In this document: piece by piece, positions 1 to 9,071 of the stretch
Position numbering within the stretch: the first letter of the stretch is position 1
Layout: each line of letters starts with the position of its first letter
NCBI GenBank assembly: GCA_947632645.1
Contig: CANRQB010000001.1
Span: 1 to 64,000, forward strand
From: an uncultured Clostridia bacterium
GTDB taxonomy: Bacteria; Bacillota; Clostridia; Christensenellales; UBA1242
DNA: 64,000 nucleotides
Direction: 5' to 3'
Position numbers and translations under genes: made by a program
The notes under the pieces: generated by a model
What the model saw: the letters and a program-made list of their open reading frames with translations, nothing else
What the model was told of the DNA's origin: nothing
Database searches by the model: none

Positions 1-2
1 CC

Positions 3-1583
3 GATTTTGGTGGCGAGGTGGAGCGCGTGTTAAAAATGGTGGATGGCGTGTTGCTTGTGGTGGATGCTTTTGAGGGCCCAATGCCACAAACCCGCTTTGT
101 GCTAGAAAAGGCGCTTGCGCTTAATTTAAAGGTTATTATTGTTATAAATAAAATTGACCGCCCAGATGCTAGGTTAGATGTGGTGGCGGATGAAGTGCTA
201 GAACTTATGCTGGACCTTAACGCAACCGACGAGCAGTTAAACAGCCCAATTATATATTGTTCGGCACGCGAGGGCAGTTCTACCACCGACTATCACGTTA
301 AGGGCAAGGATATGACCGCGCTTTTTGAAGCCATAATTTCGCATATCGACCCACCAAAAGCCGAACTAAATAAGCCATTTCAAATGCTGGTGTCTTCTAC
401 CGAGCAAAACGATTATCTTGGCAAACTGGCTGTGGGCAAGGTGGAAACGGGCAAACTTAAACTTAACCAAACGGTGTGGGTTAAAAACTATTTTGATCAC
501 TCCAAGCGCATTATGGGCAAGGTGGTTAATATATTCAACTTTAACGGCCTAAAGCGCGACCCGATTGAAGAGGGCACGGCGGGCGACATAATTTGCCTTG
601 CCGGCATACCAGAGATTACAATCGGCGACACGGTTAGCGAAACGGATGAACTTGAGCCAATCCCATTTGTTAAGATTAGCGAGCCAAGTGTGGAGATGAC
701 CTTTATGGTTAACGATAGCCCATTCGCCGGGCGCGAAGGCAAGTACGTAACCAGCCGTCACATAAAGGATAGATTGTACAAAGAGGCGGTTAAAGATTTG
801 TCGCTTCAGGTGGCGGATGGCGACACTGCCGACCAGTTTAAAGTGCGCGGCCGTGGCGAAATGCACCTTAGCATTCTAATAGAAAATATGCGCCGCGATG
901 GCTACGAATTTCAGGTTAGCCGCCCACGCGTGCTGTTTAAGCAGATAGACGGGGTTAAGTGCGAGCCAATCGATAAGGTGGTTTTGGACGTGCCAGAAGA
1001 TTCGGTGGGCACTGTTATTCAATCCATGGGCGTTAAGCGCGGCGAACTGCTAGACATGAATCCGATTGGTAGCCGTATGCGTTTGCAATTTTTGGTGCCA
1101 AGCCGTGGTTTGTTTGGGTACAAATCGCAGTTGTTAACCGACACGCGCGGCGAGGGAGTTATCTCTAGTGTGTTTGACAGTTATCAGCCATACAAGGGCG
1201 CAATTGAGGGGCGTAACACTGGCTCGCTTATAAGTTACGAAACGGGCGAGGCAGTAACCTACGGTTTGTTTAACGCACAAGGGCGCGGCCGCTTGCTTGT
1301 ACGCCCGGGCGACCAAGTGTATTTAGGGCAAGTGGTTGGCATTAACCCAAAAATGGAGGATATTGTGGTTAACGTGTGCAAGAAAAAGCAACTTACCAAC
1401 ACCCGCAGTTCGGCTAGTGACGAGGCACTTAAACTTACTCCAGTGCAGGATATGAGTTTGGAACAAGCGTTAGAATTTATTGCCGATGACGAGTTGGTGG
1501 AAATCACTCCAAAATCTATCCGCATACGCAAAATGATTCTCGACCATCAACTCCGCGCCAAAAGCAAAAAGCCAGTTGTATAA
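3..1583 (+). CDS. typA: Translational GTPase TypA/BipA, 5'-truncated by window edge
   Basis: Frame open to the window start (DFGGEVERVLKMVDGVLLVVDAFEGPMPQTRFVL); NKIDRPDAR G4 motif; C-terminal BipA signature. The GTG at 18 is internal, not the real start. Confidence 0.95.
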   Translation, partial: DFGGEVERVLKMVDGVLLVVDAFEGPMPQTRFVLEKALALNLKVIIVINKIDRPDARLDVVADEVLELMLDLNATDEQLNSPIIYCSAREGSSTTDYHVKGKDMTALFEAIISHIDPPKAELNKPFQMLVSSTEQNDYLGKLAVGKVETGKLKLNQTVWVKNYFDHSKRIMGKVVNIFNFNGLKRDPIEEGTAGDIICLAGIPEITIGDTVSETDELEPIPFVKISEPSVEMTFMVNDSPFAGREGKYVTSRHIKDRLYKEAVKDLSLQVADGDTADQFKVRGRGEMHLSILIENMRRDGYEFQVSRPRVLFKQIDGVKCEPIDKVVLDVPEDSVGTVIQSMGVKRGELLDMNPIGSRMRLQFLVPSRGLFGYKSQLLTDTRGEGVISSVFDSYQPYKGAIEGRNTGSLISYETGEAVTYGLFNAQGRGRLLVRPGDQVYLGQVVGINPKMEDIVVNVCKKKQLTNTRSSASDEALKLTPVQDMSLEQALEFIADDELVEITPKSIRIRKMILDHQLRAKSKKPVV

Positions 1584-1778
1584 GGGTAATTTATAATTTT
1601 AATTAATTAATTTATTTTATTTTGTTTATTATTTAATTTTATTAATATTTTTATAACATTATTTATTTACTTTTTGCGGTGCAAAGTCACCAAAAAACAA
1701 GTGTAAAAAACCAAGATAAAATTAGATTAAAAAATAACAAAATTTAATAGAAATATATTAAAAAAATTATTAAATAAC

Positions 1779-2345
1779 CTTAATTACAATAATAATTAAA
1801 TCCATAAAAAATAACATAAATAAAATAATATAAAAAATAATCATAATTACAATAGTAATTAAAACAAAATCTATCATTATAAAAATTAACATTAAAATTA
1901 ATAAATATAAACAATCTTAATTACAATAGTAATTAAAACAAATTAATAAATATTTAATTATTAAATATCAAAAAACAACCAAATAGTATAGCCTTAATTA
2001 CAATAGTAATTAAAACAAATAAAATAGTGTAAATTAATTTTTATGCTATTTTTTAATATTTAAACAATATCTTAATAACTATAGTTATTACGGATTATTA
2101 ATAATTTTAGTTATAATGGGTGCGCTGTTATTTGACATAAAAAAAACATCTTCTATTATAGCGCAGATTATTGATGATGTCCTTAATTAAAATATTGCTT
2201 TAATAACTTTAGTTATAATGAAAGAGTGATATTAATATAATAATAAACATCTTAATAACTATAGTTATTATGGTATTTAAATAATTTATTTAAAAATGAT
2301 TATTTTATTTATTTTTTGGTTTTAATAACTATAGTTATAATGGAC
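1779..2345. repeat. Array of about 9 palindromic repeats; consensus (one orientation) GTTTTAATWACTATWGTWATWAWG
   Basis: Read directly: CTTAATTACAATAGTAATTAAAAC-like copies begin at about 1779, 1842, 1916, 1993; opposite-orientation TTAATAACTATAGTTATAATGG-like copies begin at about 2072, 2098, 2200, 2252, 2322. Confidence 0.85.
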
Positions 2346-2537
2346 ATATTTTAATTTATATTTTTTAGCATAATAATTTATTTTTAATAAATATTATTTT
2401 AAAATAAAATTATTTATTTTACATTTTATTTTTAAACTATTTTTATATAATTAACATTTTATTATTTTTAATTATTTTATATTTAATTTAAACAATTATT
2501 TTCACATTTTAATTTATTATTTTTAATATTTATATTA

Positions 2538-2572
2538 ATTTATTTGATTATATTTTAATTTTGTGATATAAT
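2538..2572 (+). promoter_or_regulatory. Sigma70-type promoter, predicted leaderless
   Basis: TTGATT-17-TATAAT (extended TGTGATATAAT); -10 at 2567-2572, then 6 nt, then ATG at 2579. Confidence 0.7.
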
Positions 2573-2578
2573 ATTTTT

Positions 2579-2842
2579 ATGTTAAGGGATAACAATAATT
2601 TTGATGTTCATAATTTTATACGTGTGGCAAAGCGCATAGCAATAACAGTTGTTTGTTGCATCCCGTTTTTGTTGGTGTTCAGTTTTCTTATGCGCAACAA
2701 GTTAACCGCATCGTGGGCATACATTTTAATTTATCTTGGAGTGTTTTTAATTGCCGTTGGCATAGAAGAGGTTATCGTTCGCCGCAAAGAAAAGGTTAAG
2801 GCAGAAAAAGAAAAACTAGGCAAACGCGATGTATTTAAATAA
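2579..2842 (+). CDS. Small membrane protein, function unknown
   Basis: 87-aa ORF with two predicted TM segments and a basic tail; promoter immediately upstream. Confidence 0.7.
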   Translation: MLRDNNNFDVHNFIRVAKRIAITVVCCIPFLLVFSFLMRNKLTASWAYILIYLGVFLIAVGIEEVIVRRKEKVKAEKEKLGKRDVFK

Positions 2843-2905
2843 AAATATTAAATATAATCCATCTCTTACACTTTGCCATGATGCTGAAATGTAAACATAT
2901 TATAT

Positions 2906-2933
2906 AGAACTGAATTTGTTTCGGTTCTTTTTT
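2906..2933 (+). terminator. Rho-independent terminator
   Basis: AGAACTGAA-loop-TTCGGTTCT followed by a T run. Confidence 0.65.
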
Positions 2934-3026
2934 AATAATAAATTTATAGTAAATTTATTTTGTGCCCGTTTTTAATTTACAAATTTTTTATTTTGTTGTA
3001 AAATGTTTTTATTATAAGGAGTTTTT

Positions 3027-4469
3027 ATGCCTAACAATAACGAACCTAAAAAACCTCGCATTTTGCCAAATAATCTAGAGGCCGAGCAAAGTTTACTGGG
3101 CTGCTTGTTTATTTCGCCCGATGTGTGTGCTGATATTTTTCCACTTTTAGAGAGTGCAGATTTTTATAGTTTGGCGCATCAAAAAATATATCAGGCCATG
3201 TACGATAACTACATTAAAGATGTGGCAGTGGACTATATAACGGTAAGTAACACGCTTGAAACAAAAGGCGAGTTAGAAGAAGTTGGGGGGCTTAACTACA
3301 TAACTGACTTAACCAACTATGTTGCCAGCACTGCCAACTATAAGGACTATTATCAAATTATAAAAAGCAACAGTGTGTTGCGCAAAATTATTGAGGTTAG
3401 CCAATCCACAATCAACAAAGCATTTGAAACGGGCGATGCCGAGCAAGTGCTTAATTTTGCCGAAGATGGTATATTCAAAATTTCGCAAGCCAAGCAAAAC
3501 AAGATGCTTCAGCACCTAAGTGTGGGTGTTAACGAAGCGGTGGATTTAATGGAGAAGGTTTCTTCTGACCCCAACTACAACTTGGGCATTAAGGTGGGCT
3601 TCCCAACCCTTGACCGCATAACCAACGGGTTTAAGCCGGGCGAACTTATTATTATCGCCGCCCGCCCAGGTATTGGCAAAACCACACTTGCAGTAAACTT
3701 TGCGGTTAACGCCGCGCTTAAATACAAAAAAACGGTGGCAATGTTCGACCTAGAAATGAGTACCCTTCAAGTTGCGCAGCGCTTTTTGTGCTCTACCGGC
3801 CGCGTGCCAATGGACTATGTTAAGGGTGGCACTAAGGACGATAACATTTGGGCAACGCTTTTAGAAACCAAAAAGATTTTGGAAGATAGCAATATTTATA
3901 TAGACGATACAACCTCAATCAAACCCGCCGACATTTTGTCGCGCTGCAGGCGCTTGAAAGCAAAATCTGGGCTGGATATGGTGATTATTGACTATCTGCA
4001 GCTTATGAAGGCAGAAAAGCAGACCAAGGACGGCAACCGCCAGCAAGAAGTGGCAGATTTAACCCGCAACATCAAACTTGCCGCGCGTGAGTTGGGTGTG
4101 CCAATACTGCTGCTTAGCCAGCTTAATCGTGAAAGTGAAAAGCGCAGCGATCACACTCCGCAACTTAGCGACCTTAGGGAAAGCGGCAGTATAGAGCAAG
4201 ATGCGGATATCGTTATGTTTATTTCTGACCAGGCAGTTGAAGGGCAAGAGCAATCGGGCGACGACGATGCGGTTGATTATAGTTTGGTTATTGCCAAGCA
4301 CCGCAACGGGCCACGCGGCACAATCCCTATTAAGTGGAAAAGCGAATTTACCCAATTTTACGAGCCAAATAAAGACAATCGCTACACCAAAAACACAGCC
4401 AAGGTGCAAGATAAGGCAGTGCTCACTCCGGCTGAGTCGGACGACATCAATGACGTGTTTAAGGATTAG
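3027..4469 (+). CDS. dnaB: Replicative DNA helicase DnaB
   Basis: LPNNLEAEQSLLG N-terminus; Walker A ARPGIGKTTLAVN; LSQLNRESEKR and DLRESGSIEQDADIV motifs; SD aaggag. Confidence 0.97.
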   Translation: MPNNNEPKKPRILPNNLEAEQSLLGCLFISPDVCADIFPLLESADFYSLAHQKIYQAMYDNYIKDVAVDYITVSNTLETKGELEEVGGLNYITDLTNYVASTANYKDYYQIIKSNSVLRKIIEVSQSTINKAFETGDAEQVLNFAEDGIFKISQAKQNKMLQHLSVGVNEAVDLMEKVSSDPNYNLGIKVGFPTLDRITNGFKPGELIIIAARPGIGKTTLAVNFAVNAALKYKKTVAMFDLEMSTLQVAQRFLCSTGRVPMDYVKGGTKDDNIWATLLETKKILEDSNIYIDDTTSIKPADILSRCRRLKAKSGLDMVIIDYLQLMKAEKQTKDGNRQQEVADLTRNIKLAARELGVPILLLSQLNRESEKRSDHTPQLSDLRESGSIEQDADIVMFISDQAVEGQEQSGDDDAVDYSLVIAKHRNGPRGTIPIKWKSEFTQFYEPNKDNRYTKNTAKVQDKAVLTPAESDDINDVFKD

Positions 4470-4500
4470 TTAATTTGTAAAAAATTTTATAGGAGTTAAT

Positions 4501-4920
4501 ATGATTATAGACGAAATTAAAAAGGACAATATTCAAGCGATGAAGGACCATGATGCTGTGGCGCGCGCTATCTATGGCGTGGTTATGAATAAGGTGCTGC
4601 TTAATAGCATCGAACTTAAAAAAGACGGCAAAGCGCAGACCGATAACGATGTGGTGCAAATCTTGCAAAAAACCATGAAAGAGCTTGTTGAGGAAAAAGA
4701 AAACTACATTAAGGTGGGCAACAAAACTGAAGCGGACAATATAGAAAAACAAAAAACCATATTAGAAAAATATATGCCCAAGATGCTAAGCGAAGCCGAA
4801 ATTAAGGCGATTATTGATACCTTGCCAGACAAAAGTTTGCCTAGCATAATGAAGCACTTTAAGGCCGAGTATGCGGGCAAAGTGGATATGGGTTTAGTTA
4901 ACAAAATTGCGCGTGGGTAA
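4501..4920 (+). CDS. yqeY: GatB/YqeY domain-containing protein
   Basis: 139 aa; YqeY-like pattern (DNDVVQILQKTMKELVEEKENY...EKYMPKMLSEAEI); SD ggag. Confidence 0.85.
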   Translation: MIIDEIKKDNIQAMKDHDAVARAIYGVVMNKVLLNSIELKKDGKAQTDNDVVQILQKTMKELVEEKENYIKVGNKTEADNIEKQKTILEKYMPKMLSEAEIKAIIDTLPDKSLPSIMKHFKAEYAGKVDMGLVNKIARG

Positions 4921-4964
4921 AACACAATTTTAATTTAAAAATACAAAACTAAAAAGGAGAAATT

Positions 4965-5561
4965 TTGGAACATTTAGTTAACACCAGCCATTTGGTGCAA
5001 GATAAGGCCTTTAAAAAACTTATTAAAAAACTTAAGGGCGAAAATATTAAAAAGATGATAGATGCGGGCAGCGGCAAAAACTCTGCCAGTATTTTGCTTA
5101 AATATTTTCCTACGGCCGAACTGGATGCAATAATCTATCCGGGGGATAATCGCAAAAAAAATCCGCTATCATCCACCATTGGCAGCGACCGAATTGACGT
5201 TATCGAACTGGATTTGTGTGCTTCGTGCATCCGCAAAAAATACGACCTTTGTGCTGCTATGTTAACACTGGGCGAGGCGCAAAATTTTGGATATCATTTT
5301 CAACTTTTGTTCCAACGCATAATGGATATCCGCGCAAAATATTTTGTGCTGATCGACATTTTGGAGGACCCAACTATAAACTATAAATATATGGACGCTT
5401 ATTTTAAAGAAAAGGGCTTTAAGGTGCTAGCCAAAAAGAAGTGCAAAAACCCATATCCTGAGCACTATCCAAAAGTTAAGTTCGACAAGTACAAACTAGA
5501 ATTTGATAGCAAGCACTATGTTGCTTATTTAATAAAAAATCTTAATATGTTTAATGTTTAA
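4965..5561 (+). CDS. Putative class I SAM-dependent methyltransferase-like protein (TTG start)
   Basis: 198-aa ORF preceded by aaaaaggagaaa; glycine-containing IDAGSGKNSASILLKYFP motif. Confidence 0.55.
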   Translation: MEHLVNTSHLVQDKAFKKLIKKLKGENIKKMIDAGSGKNSASILLKYFPTAELDAIIYPGDNRKKNPLSSTIGSDRIDVIELDLCASCIRKKYDLCAAMLTLGEAQNFGYHFQLLFQRIMDIRAKYFVLIDILEDPTINYKYMDAYFKEKGFKVLAKKKCKNPYPEHYPKVKFDKYKLEFDSKHYVAYLIKNLNMFNV

Positions 5562-5600
5562 AAGAAGTGAATTAAAATTTCACTTTTTTTAATTTGGGTA

Positions 5601-5629
5601 TTGACAAACGCCCAACTTGGTGGTATAAT
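5601..5629 (+). promoter_or_regulatory. Perfect consensus sigma70 promoter
   Basis: TTGACA (5601-5606), 17 nt, TATAAT (5624-5629). Confidence 0.9.
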
Positions 5630-5648
5630 CATATTAAAGAGGTGGGGT

Positions 5649-5717
5649 ATGAGTATAGTTTCGTTAATTGTGGCGGTTGGCTTTGTTTGGTTGTTTGTGC
5701 CAAAGCCAAAAAAATAA
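5649..5717 (+). CDS. 22-aa hydrophobic microprotein MSIVSLIVAVGFVWLFVPKPKK
   Basis: Read by hand (below ORF-track cutoff): consensus promoter, purine-rich RBS aaagaggtgggg, ORF, then strong terminator. Confidence 0.65.
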   Translation: MSIVSLIVAVGFVWLFVPKPKK

Positions 5718-5728
5718 TTTGTTAATGC

Positions 5729-5750
5729 GGTGCAGTTATGCACCTTTTTT
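5729..5750 (+). terminator. Rho-independent terminator
   Basis: GGTGCA-GTTA-TGCACC-TTTTTT. Confidence 0.9.
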
Positions 5751-5793
5751 ATTGCCCGCTATAATTTAAGTTGAAATAAATTGTAAATTTAGT

Positions 5794-5821
5794 TTGCAAA
5801 ATGTGTATTTTGTGATATAAT
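5794..5821 (+). promoter_or_regulatory. Extended -10 promoter upstream of metG
   Basis: TTGCAA-16-TATAAT, TGTGATATAAT extended -10; GTG of a 16-aa mini-ORF lies 6 nt after the -10. Confidence 0.6.
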
Positions 5822-6021
5822 ATCTTTGTGAAAAATTTTTATCGATTTAATTCCAAATATCTGATGTGCAAAATGTAAATTTTGTTTATGTTTTGCGCGC
5901 TACAATATTATAGAAAAATTTGTGCAAAACTTAAAAACGATTAAAAATTTTAAAAAATTAAATAAAAAACAATAAAATTTTATAAAAAACAATAAAAAAA
6001 ATTAAAAATTAGGAGATTTTC

Positions 6022-7593
6022 ATGAAAAATACATTTTATATAACCACACCAATTTACTATCCAAGCAACAAGATGACGCTTGGCAATTGCTACACCACAA
6101 TCTTGTGCGATAGTTTGGCACGTTTTAATAGATTAAGCGGCAAAGAGGTGTTTTATCTAACTGGCACGGACGAGCACGGGCAAAAAATTCAAAAGATAGC
6201 AAACGAGCAGGGGGTGGACGAACTTACCTATTTGCAACCCGTTATAGACGATACAAAAAATTTGTGGCAACTGCTGGATATCAGCTACGATAAATTTATC
6301 CGCACAACCGACGAAAGCCACGTTAAAACCGTGCAGCGCATTTTTAAAAAGTTGTACGACAATGGCTACATTTATAAATCCAAATATCAGGGGCTATATT
6401 GCACCCCATGCGAAAGTTTTTGGACGGAGGAACAACTTGTTAACGGCAACTGCCCAGATTGCGGCCGCCCGGTTGAGCCAATGGCTGAAGAAGCATACTT
6501 TTTTCGCCTAAGCGAATTTCAAGATAAAATTTTAAAGTTGTATCAAGACAATCCAAACTTTTTGCGCCCACAATCGCGCGTTAACGAAATGGTTAACAAC
6601 TTTATAAAGCCCGGGCTTAAAGATTTGTGTGTAAGCCGCACCTCAGTTAAGTGGGGTGTGCCTGTGGATTTTGACCCTAAACACACCATTTATGTTTGGA
6701 TAGACGCACTGCCAAACTATGTTTCCGCGCTTGGTTTTTTAAGTGAAAACGATAGTGCTTACAAAAAATTTTGGCCATGCGATGTGCATGTTGTGGGCAA
6801 AGAAATTGTGCGCTTTCATGCAATAATTTGGCCGGCAATTTTAATGGCGCTTGGCGAGCCACTGCCAAAGCAAATTTTTGGGCATGGCTGGCTGCTGTTT
6901 GGCAACGATAAACTTAGTAAATCCAAGGCGCTTGCCAACAAAGAGGTTATCGACCCACGCATCTTGGTAGCTCGCTACGGGGTGGATGCGGTTAGGATGT
7001 TTTTAATTAAAGAGATTATCTTTGGGCAAGATGGGCCATACAATCAAGAACTTTTCTTAAATAGTTTTAACACCAACCTATCAAACGAATATGGCAACTT
7101 GGTTAGCCGCACTTGTGGCATGGTGCAAAAATATTTGGGCGGTAGTTTAAATGCAGCCGAAAATTTAACCGAGCAGGATAATCAATTTAAACAGTACATT
7201 TTATCTTGCCGCAAACAAGTGTTCGATTTTATGGACGACATCAATCCAACCGGCGCAATCAACAAGATATTTGAAATGTTCTCGCGCTGCAACAAGTTTA
7301 TAGACGAAACCACTCCGTGGGTGCTTTATAAAGAGGGCAACACTGCACGAATTAACACCGTGCTGTGTCTAATTAGTGAGGCACTGCTTATTGCCAACAC
7401 TCTGCTTACCGCCTTTTTAACCGACAAGCCAAAAACCATCTACGCCAACTGGGGTTTAAAAGCACCAACTTCGTTTAACGATTATGCCGATTTTGGCTTT
7501 ATTAAAAATGGCACTTTAGTTACAAAAGGCGACAACCTATATCAGCGCCTAGATGTAGCAAAAGAAATGCAAGCGCTTTACGAACTGGCGTAA
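6022..7593 (+). CDS. metG: Methionyl-tRNA synthetase
   Basis: FYITTPIYYPS N-terminus; zinc knuckle CTPCESFWTEEQLVNGNCPDCGRPV; KLSKS motif; SD aggag. Confidence 0.97.
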   Translation: MKNTFYITTPIYYPSNKMTLGNCYTTILCDSLARFNRLSGKEVFYLTGTDEHGQKIQKIANEQGVDELTYLQPVIDDTKNLWQLLDISYDKFIRTTDESHVKTVQRIFKKLYDNGYIYKSKYQGLYCTPCESFWTEEQLVNGNCPDCGRPVEPMAEEAYFFRLSEFQDKILKLYQDNPNFLRPQSRVNEMVNNFIKPGLKDLCVSRTSVKWGVPVDFDPKHTIYVWIDALPNYVSALGFLSENDSAYKKFWPCDVHVVGKEIVRFHAIIWPAILMALGEPLPKQIFGHGWLLFGNDKLSKSKALANKEVIDPRILVARYGVDAVRMFLIKEIIFGQDGPYNQELFLNSFNTNLSNEYGNLVSRTCGMVQKYLGGSLNAAENLTEQDNQFKQYILSCRKQVFDFMDDINPTGAINKIFEMFSRCNKFIDETTPWVLYKEGNTARINTVLCLISEALLIANTLLTAFLTDKPKTIYANWGLKAPTSFNDYADFGFIKNGTLVTKGDNLYQRLDVAKEMQALYELA

Positions 7594-7612
7594 ATTTAAA
7601 ATAAGCAGATTT

Positions 7613-7649
7613 AAAAATGGGTAAACTAAAAATTTGCCCGTTTTTTAAT
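7613..7649 (+). terminator. Rho-independent terminator after metG
   Basis: GGGTAAA...TTTGCCC followed by T-rich stretch. Confidence 0.55.
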
Positions 7650-7657
7650 TTTTAATA

Positions 7658-7686
7658 TTGACAAATTTTTGGTTTTGTGATATATC
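7658..7686 (+). promoter_or_regulatory. Sigma70-type promoter
   Basis: TTGACA-17-TATATC (TGTGATATATC). Confidence 0.75.
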
Positions 7687-7703
7687 TTAATAAGGAGATT
7701 TTT

Positions 7704-8156
7704 ATGGGAACTATTGAAGAGGACAAAATGAACAATGCAAAAAAACATGCATATGAACTTTATGAATATATTTATTCTATCGATGTAATTAATAGGTTGA
7801 TAGAAAAATTTAACTGTGAAATTGATTATGACACTGCTGAGCAGTTGGCTGTTAAATTTGATAAAAAACAAAAAAAGAAATTTGCTCGTGCGGTCAAAAT
7901 TAATAAAATTCCGCTGATTAGAAGCATATATCACTTTATTATGGGTTTTAAGGCAGCATCGCTTAAGGACGGAGATATTGCGCATTTCTGCCTTGCCATG
8001 ATGGATGCTTTGGGTGTTGATAATTTAACAGTGGAAGACATTGATTCTGCGCTGAGAGATAAAGAAGTTTACAACCGCTATTTTAAAGACGATTTTGAGT
8101 TTTTGCAATTTAATAGCGGAGCGACTTTTGACGATACTAAAATGTTTAATATTTAA
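7704..8156 (+). CDS. Hypothetical protein (start corrected from 7677)
   Basis: The GTG at 7677 overlaps the promoter -10; ATG at 7704 has SD aaggag. Confidence 0.75.
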   Translation: MGTIEEDKMNNAKKHAYELYEYIYSIDVINRLIEKFNCEIDYDTAEQLAVKFDKKQKKKFARAVKINKIPLIRSIYHFIMGFKAASLKDGDIAHFCLAMMDALGVDNLTVEDIDSALRDKEVYNRYFKDDFEFLQFNSGATFDDTKMFNI

Positions 8157-8187
8157 CTTACAACCAAAAAATTATGTTAATTAAAAT

Positions 8188-8233
8188 AAAATGGGCAAAA
8201 TTCGTGCAAAAAATGCAGGTTTTGCCATTTTTT
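8188..8233 (+). terminator. Rho-independent terminator
   Basis: AAAATGGGCAAAA...TTTTGCCATTTTTT. Confidence 0.7.
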
Positions 8234-8300
8234 ATTGCGTTTTCTGCTTGGTGGCGGCAAGTTTTGTGTGATAAACTTAAATTGATTTTAGGGGGAAAAT

Positions 8301-8870
8301 ATGTACGATACGGACGATGTTAACAATTGGGTAGTTAATGCGGACAAACTAACGGAGTCGATAAAGCAGATTAACGATGCAAAAAATGGTGCGTGGCAAT
8401 ATCACGAGCATAAAAAGTTGGCGGGCGAGGATGCAAGCATTGCCTCGGCAATTTTAAACCGCAGCAACGAGTTGTTTTTTCTTATATACAAAAACGCAAA
8501 AAAGCACAACCAGGCATGGATAAAAATTAACGATCTGTCGGTGGAGGAGGGCGAAGGTGAACTTTCAAACGAGCAGCAAGCTAGTTACAATCTAAACCAA
8601 ACCATACTAGACACAAAAACCACCAGTTTAGCAGATAACGGGGTGGGCAGTTGGCTTATAACCGTGTACGATTTGGTTTCTGCTGCGATGGAGGACGAAA
8701 ATGACGAAAGCTATCAAAAGCTTTTGGAAGATAAAATTTTAACTAACCTTAGCGACACAGCCGCGCTTTTCGATTGCGAATTTGCACTAATTCAATCGGG
8801 CGAAAAACAAGAAACTAACCTTGTAAAAAAGGGCACAAATACACCACTTGTTAAACACCAAAAGGCATAA
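8301..8870 (+). CDS. Hypothetical protein
   Basis: 189-aa ORF, SD-like ggggg; no family recognised. Confidence 0.75.
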   Translation: MYDTDDVNNWVVNADKLTESIKQINDAKNGAWQYHEHKKLAGEDASIASAILNRSNELFFLIYKNAKKHNQAWIKINDLSVEEGEGELSNEQQASYNLNQTILDTKTTSLADNGVGSWLITVYDLVSAAMEDENDESYQKLLEDKILTNLSDTAALFDCEFALIQSGEKQETNLVKKGTNTPLVKHQKA

Positions 8871-8883
8871 TCGCCTTTTTTGT
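8862..8883 (+). terminator. Rho-independent terminator overlapping the stop codon
   Basis: AAAAGGC-ATAATC-GCCTTTTTT; the TAA stop is in the loop. Confidence 0.75.
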
Positions 8884-8898
8884 TTTGCAAAATATTAT

Positions 8899-8925
8899 AT
8901 TACTTTTTTTCGCGAAAAAAGTAAT
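8899..8925. repeat. Perfect inverted repeat ATTACTTTTTT-TCGCG-AAAAAAGTAAT
   Basis: Read directly, 11-bp arms. Confidence 0.85.
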
Positions 8926-9071
8926 CAAAAAAGCGCGTTAAAAAATTTTATTTTTATGCGTTTTTAGTTGCTTTAAAATTTGGTTTTTGGTAAAATATAT
9001 TATATATAAAATATATAATATATATTTTTTTATTTTTGGTTAGTTTAACCTAAAAATTTTAAAGGAGAAGT

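Noticed and set aside
1779-2345. CRISPR array
   Set aside because: Repeats are degenerate, switch orientation, have irregular spacing (26-102 bp) and AT-rich spacers; no cas genes nearby.
5750-6021. T-box riboswitch upstream of metG (also considered upstream of argS)
   Set aside because: No T-box consensus or specifier-like stem recognisable; the leader is A/T-rich.
8990-9030. TATATAT palindromes upstream of gyrB (similar ones at about 19430 and 60190)
   Set aside because: Low-complexity AT sequence; chance similarity cannot be excluded in such an AT-rich genome.
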